Shown here: piece by piece, positions 5,649 through 8,669 of the stretch
Layout of the letters: each line of letters begins with the position of its first letter
Numbering within the stretch: the stretch's first letter is position 1
Assembly: GCA_903891395.1 (NCBI GenBank)
Contig: CAITEM010000184.1
Coordinates: 1 to 8,669 of the forward strand
Reading direction: 5' to 3'
DNA: 8,669 bases
From: an uncultured Hyphomicrobiales bacterium
GTDB lineage: Bacteria > Pseudomonadota > Alphaproteobacteria > Rhizobiales > Xanthobacteraceae
The notes under the pieces: model-generated
Database searches by the model: none
Told to the model about the DNA's origin: nothing
What the model saw: only the letters and a program-made list of their open reading frames with translations
Program-made: the position numbers and the translations under genes

Positions 5649-8326
5649 ATCGTTTGCGTAAATTTGCCACCGCCCTGTCATCAAAGGATGTGTTGCTCTC
5701 GACGCGCGCCGGAGGAATGTGAACACTCCCTTCCGTCTCGGCCGATTCGCTGCAACGCGAGGTTTTCCCCATGCTCGAGCGTACTGTCCGCGACGACGAT
5801 TCGGCCGCTCACGCCGTCATTGATACGGCCGGCGCGGCGCTCGCCGGCCGGCGCGGCGATATCCCGAAAGGCTTCGTCGCACAAATTTTCGAACGTGCGG
5901 TGCCGGAGGACGTCGTGCGCTACGGCGCCGACGATCTCGCGATGCTCGCCGAGCGGGCCTACGATTTCCTCAGCGACCGCACGCCGGGCATGCCGAAGAT
6001 CCGTTGCGAGACGGTGGCGCTGACCGACTCCGGCGCGACCAAGTCGGTGACGGTGATCGAGGCCGTCAACGACGACATGCCGTTCCTGGTCGATTCGGTG
6101 ATGGGCGAAATCGGCGAGCGCCGCCTCGATGTGCGTCTGGTGACGCACCCGGTGCTGGGCGTGACGCGCGACGGTGGCAAGCTGACCGCGCTTGGCGCGC
6201 CCGACGCCGCCGGTGCGCGCGAGAGTTTCATTCACATTCATCTCGATCCGATCGATGAAGAACCGGCGCGTGTCGAACTGGTGCGCGCCATCGAGAACGT
6301 GCTCGGCGAAGTGCAGCTTGCGGTGCAGGACTGGCGGCCGATGCTCGATCGCGTCAACGCATTGGTGGCCGAACTCAAGAGCAATCCGCCGCCGTTGCCG
6401 GTCGACGAGATCGCCGAGTCGATCCAGTTCCTGCAATGGCTGCTGGCGAATAATTTCACCTTCCTCGGCCTGCGCGATTACAAAGTGGACGGCCAATCTC
6501 TCGAACCGGATTTCGATTCATCGCTCGGCATCATGCGCTCGCGCGATCTGCGCGTATTGAAGCGCGGCGACGAATTGCTCGAATTCACCCCGGAAATTAT
6601 GGCGTTTCTGCAGGAGCCGCGGCCGCTGATCGTGGCCAAAGCCAACATCCACGCGCGCGTGCATCGCCGCGTCTATCTCGATTATGTCGGCGTCAAGCGT
6701 TTCGACGCCGGTGGCAAACTGGTCGGTGAATTCCGCATCGTCGGCTTGTTCACCTCGACGGCCTATACGCGCACCGCGCCCAGCATTCCCTACCTGCGCC
6801 GCAAGATCGCCAATGTCGAGGCGCGCGCTGGGTTCGATCCGAACAGTCATTCGGGCAAGGCGCTCGCCAACGTACTGGAGCATTACCCGCGCGACGAACT
6901 GTTCCAGATCGACGACGAGACGTTGTATCGTTTCGCCATCGCGATTTTGCAACTCGACGAGCGGCCGCGTGTGCGTGTCCTGGCGCGCCATGATCGCTTC
7001 GACCGTTTCGTGTCGGTCATGGTGTTCGTGCCGCGCGAGCGTTACGACAGCCACATCCGCGTGAAGATCGGCGAATATCTCGCCAACGCCTTCATGGGCC
7101 GGGTCTCGGCCTATTATCCGTTCTTCCCGGAAGGTCCGCTGGTCCGCGTGCACTTCATCATCGGCCGCTCCGGCGGCGCCGTGCCGGAAATCGACCGCGC
7201 GACGATGGAGGCCGAAGTCGGCAACATCGTGCGGAGCTGGACGGATGGATTGCTGTCCGCGCTGCTTCTGGCGAACGCGCCGGCCAAGGCGCATGAATTG
7301 TTCGAGCGCTATCGCGGCGCATTCTCCGAAGGCTTCCACGAGGCCTATGCGCCGACGGTCGCAGCGGGCGATATCCGCGTCGTCGAGACCCTGGGCGAAG
7401 GCCGTCCGCTCAACGTCGATTTCCATCATCGGCTTGAAGAAGATCAGAAGTCCGCCGGGCTGAAAGTCTGGAGTTTTGCCCGGCCGTTGCCGCTGTCGGA
7501 GCGCGTTCCGGTGCTGGAAAATATGGGTTTCCGGGTGGTCGACGAGCGGACTTATCTTATTGCGGTCGCCGGTGACGGCGCAGCCGAAGTCTGGTTTCAC
7601 GACATGCTGCTGGAGCGCAACGACGGCGGCGCCATCGATCTCACCGGGGCCAAAGGCCGGCTCGAAGCTGCGTTCCTCATGATCATGCGCGGCGGCGCCG
7701 AAAACGACGGCTACAATGCGCTGACACTGTCCGGTGGCCTGGCCTGGCGCGACGTCGCGTTGATCCGCACCTTGTCGCGCTACCTGCGCCAGATCCGCGT
7801 GCCCTATTCGCAAGATTATATGTGGGCGACGCTGGTCAAGCATTCGGCCATCGCTGCCAACGTCGTCGAGCTGTTTCACGCGCGCTTCGATCCGCGGCCC
7901 GACGCGGCGCAGATGCGTGACGGAAAGCAGAAAGACATCGTCGCGCGTATCGAGGAGGAATTGCAGAAGGTCGACAGCCTCGACGAAGACCGCATCCTGC
8001 GGCTGTTCGTCAACGCGGTGCAGTCGGCCATCCGCACCAATTTCTATCAGACCGACAAAGACGGCCACGTCAAAGCGCTGATCGCGGTCAAGTTCGAGAG
8101 CGGCAAGCTGACCGAAATGCCGCTGCCGCGGCCGCTCTATGAAATCTTCGTCTACTCGCCACGCGTCGAGGCCGTGCACATGCGCTTCGGCAAGGTGGCG
8201 CGCGGCGGCATCCGCTGGTCCGACCGGCCGCAGGATTTCCGCACCGAGATTCTCGGTCTGGTGAAAGCGCAGCAGGTCAAGAACGCGGTGATCGTGCCGG
8301 TCGGCGCCAAAGGCGGTTTCGTGCCG

Positions 8327-8329
8327 TAG
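8327..8329 (+). other. In-frame TAG stop inside the glutamate dehydrogenase catalytic domain
   Basis: The codons read GGC GGT TTC GTG CCG TAG CTG ATG CCG. Family members typically have lysine after GGFVP, so one change (AAG to TAG) explains it. The base after the stop is C, a context that tends to terminate less efficiently. No frameshift accompanies it. Confidence 0.9.
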
Positions 8330-8669
8330 CTGATGCCGAAGAACCCCACCCGCGACCAGTTCATGGCCGAGGGGATCGCGACGTACAAATTGTTCATCGG
8401 TACGCTGCTCGATATTACCGACAACTACGCACCGGACGGCAAAGTCGTTCCGCCCGATTGCGTCGTGCGGCATGAGGGCGACGATCCCTATCTCGTCGTC
8501 GCCGCCGACAAAGGAACTGCGACATTTTCCGACTTTGCCAACGGCCTGTCGATTGAACACGGTTACTGGCTTGGCGATGCTTTCGCCTCCGGTGGTTCGG
8601 TTGGCTACGACCACAAAGTCATGGGCATCACCGCGCGTGGCGCCTGGGAATCGGTCAAGCGTCACTTCC
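8330..8669 (+). pseudogene. Continuation of the glutamate dehydrogenase catalytic domain after the TAG
   Basis: The 113 codons after the stop stay open and give clean family sequence: AEGIATYKLFIGTLLDITDN, then VVRHEGDDPYLVVAADKGTA, WLGDAFASGGSVGYDHK and MGITARGAWESVKRHF at the edge. The Asp of AADKGTA (residue 913 counting through the stop) is a likely catalytic residue by analogy with other glutamate dehydrogenases. There is no sign of decay: no frameshift, no second stop, and normal GC-rich codon use. An ATG at 8333 lies two codons after the TAG but has no convincing Shine-Dalgarno, so separate translation of this part is possible but not supported. The 3' end lies outside the window. Confidence 0.85.

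Larger units (their letters stand above)
5771..8669 (+). pseudogene. NAD-specific glutamate dehydrogenase (large L_180 type), interrupted by in-frame TAG and cut by right edge
   Basis: The frame starts at ATG 5771 with GAGG 8 bases upstream, runs 852 codons to TAG (8327-8329), then stays open in the same frame to the window end. The family is usually about 1,600 residues, oxidatively deaminates glutamate to 2-oxoglutarate with NAD+, and works in the cytoplasm. Residues 1 to about 700 form the long N-terminal regulatory region (ACT-like segments are typical of the family), with recognisable stretches such as IQFLQWLLANNFTFLGLRDY and YYPFFPEGPLVRVHFIIGR. The catalytic domain begins before the stop: GKVARGGIRWSDR (807-819), ILGLVKAQQVKNAVIV (827-842) and VPVGAKGGF (842-850), with the probable catalytic Lys847. 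The stop replaces residue 853. A product ending there would lack the rest of the catalytic and NAD-binding domains and be inactive. Because everything after the stop is intact, a sequence error is as likely as a true pseudogene. It is transcribed divergently from the AhpD-like/ggt unit. Confidence 0.88.

Noticed and set aside
5711..5722. GGAGG followed by ATG-TGA, a start-stop mini-frame upstream of glutamate dehydrogenase
   Set aside because: Only one base separates the Shine-Dalgarno from the ATG, too close for initiation. Its main use is to show that the dehydrogenase cannot start upstream in this frame.
5827..5858. Exact 13-bp direct repeat (GGCCGGCGCGGCG, period 19) near the 5' end of glutamate dehydrogenase
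   Set aside because: It lies in coding sequence for an Ala/Gly/Arg-rich stretch and is explained by GC-rich codon use; the period is not a multiple of three.
8327..8329. TAG as a pyrrolysine or other programmed recoding site
   Set aside because: Nothing in the window supports pyrrolysine use, the lineage is not known for it, and no conserved downstream structure is evident; a point change or sequence error is simpler.
6518..8665. 715-codon open frame on the minus strand opposite glutamate dehydrogenase
   Set aside because: It is the antisense shadow of a GC-rich gene: low-complexity, His/Asp/Arg/Gln-rich composition and no recognisable domain, while the plus strand gives clear family motifs throughout.

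Overview
This is a GC-rich window of ordinary chromosomal housekeeping genes from an alphaproteobacterium, most likely Hyphomicrobiales (Rhizobiales, Bradyrhizobium/Pseudolabrys-like). The assignment rests on a DUF3551-type small secreted protein, a free-standing ProXp-ala-like deacylase, a WCGPC-bearing CnoX/YbbN protein and a very large (L_180-type) NAD-glutamate dehydrogenase. It was made by reading motifs, not by database search.

Layout. Positions 1-2435 hold four closely spaced minus-strand genes, transcribed in the order ProXp-ala-like deacylase, CnoX-like thioredoxin/TPR protein, LON-substrate-binding-domain protein, Trm112-family protein (cut by the left edge). The gaps are 62, 42 and 47 bases, so they are probably one operon with a translation-fidelity and proteostasis theme. 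Positions 2524-2805 encode, divergently, a small secreted four-cysteine DUF3551-like protein, followed by a complete tRNA-Gly(GCC) gene at 2903-2977. Positions 3033-5531 are a two-gene minus-strand unit: an AhpD-like peroxidase-related protein with a lysine/alanine/serine-rich N-terminal tail, then a periplasmic gamma-glutamyltransferase that begins with TTG, 27 bases after the stop of the first gene and in the same frame. A 239-bp divergent intergenic region (5532-5770) contains a perfect 9-bp inverted repeat. From 5771 to the right edge, on the plus strand, runs the N-terminal and early catalytic part of NAD-specific glutamate dehydrogenase.

The most notable observation is in the glutamate dehydrogenase. 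An in-frame TAG at 8327-8329 interrupts an otherwise intact frame, just after the catalytic GAKGG motif and at a position that is normally lysine. The frame continues with clean family sequence to the window end. It is a recent nonsense mutation, a sequence error (AAG to TAG), or, less likely, readthrough or a split gene.

Functionally, the gamma-glutamyltransferase (releases glutamate from glutathione), the AhpD-like protein (thiol/peroxide chemistry) and the glutamate dehydrogenase (glutamate to 2-oxoglutarate) share a regulatory region, which suggests, but does not show, a link between glutathione turnover and glutamate catabolism. I see no mobile element, CRISPR array, phage gene or defence system.
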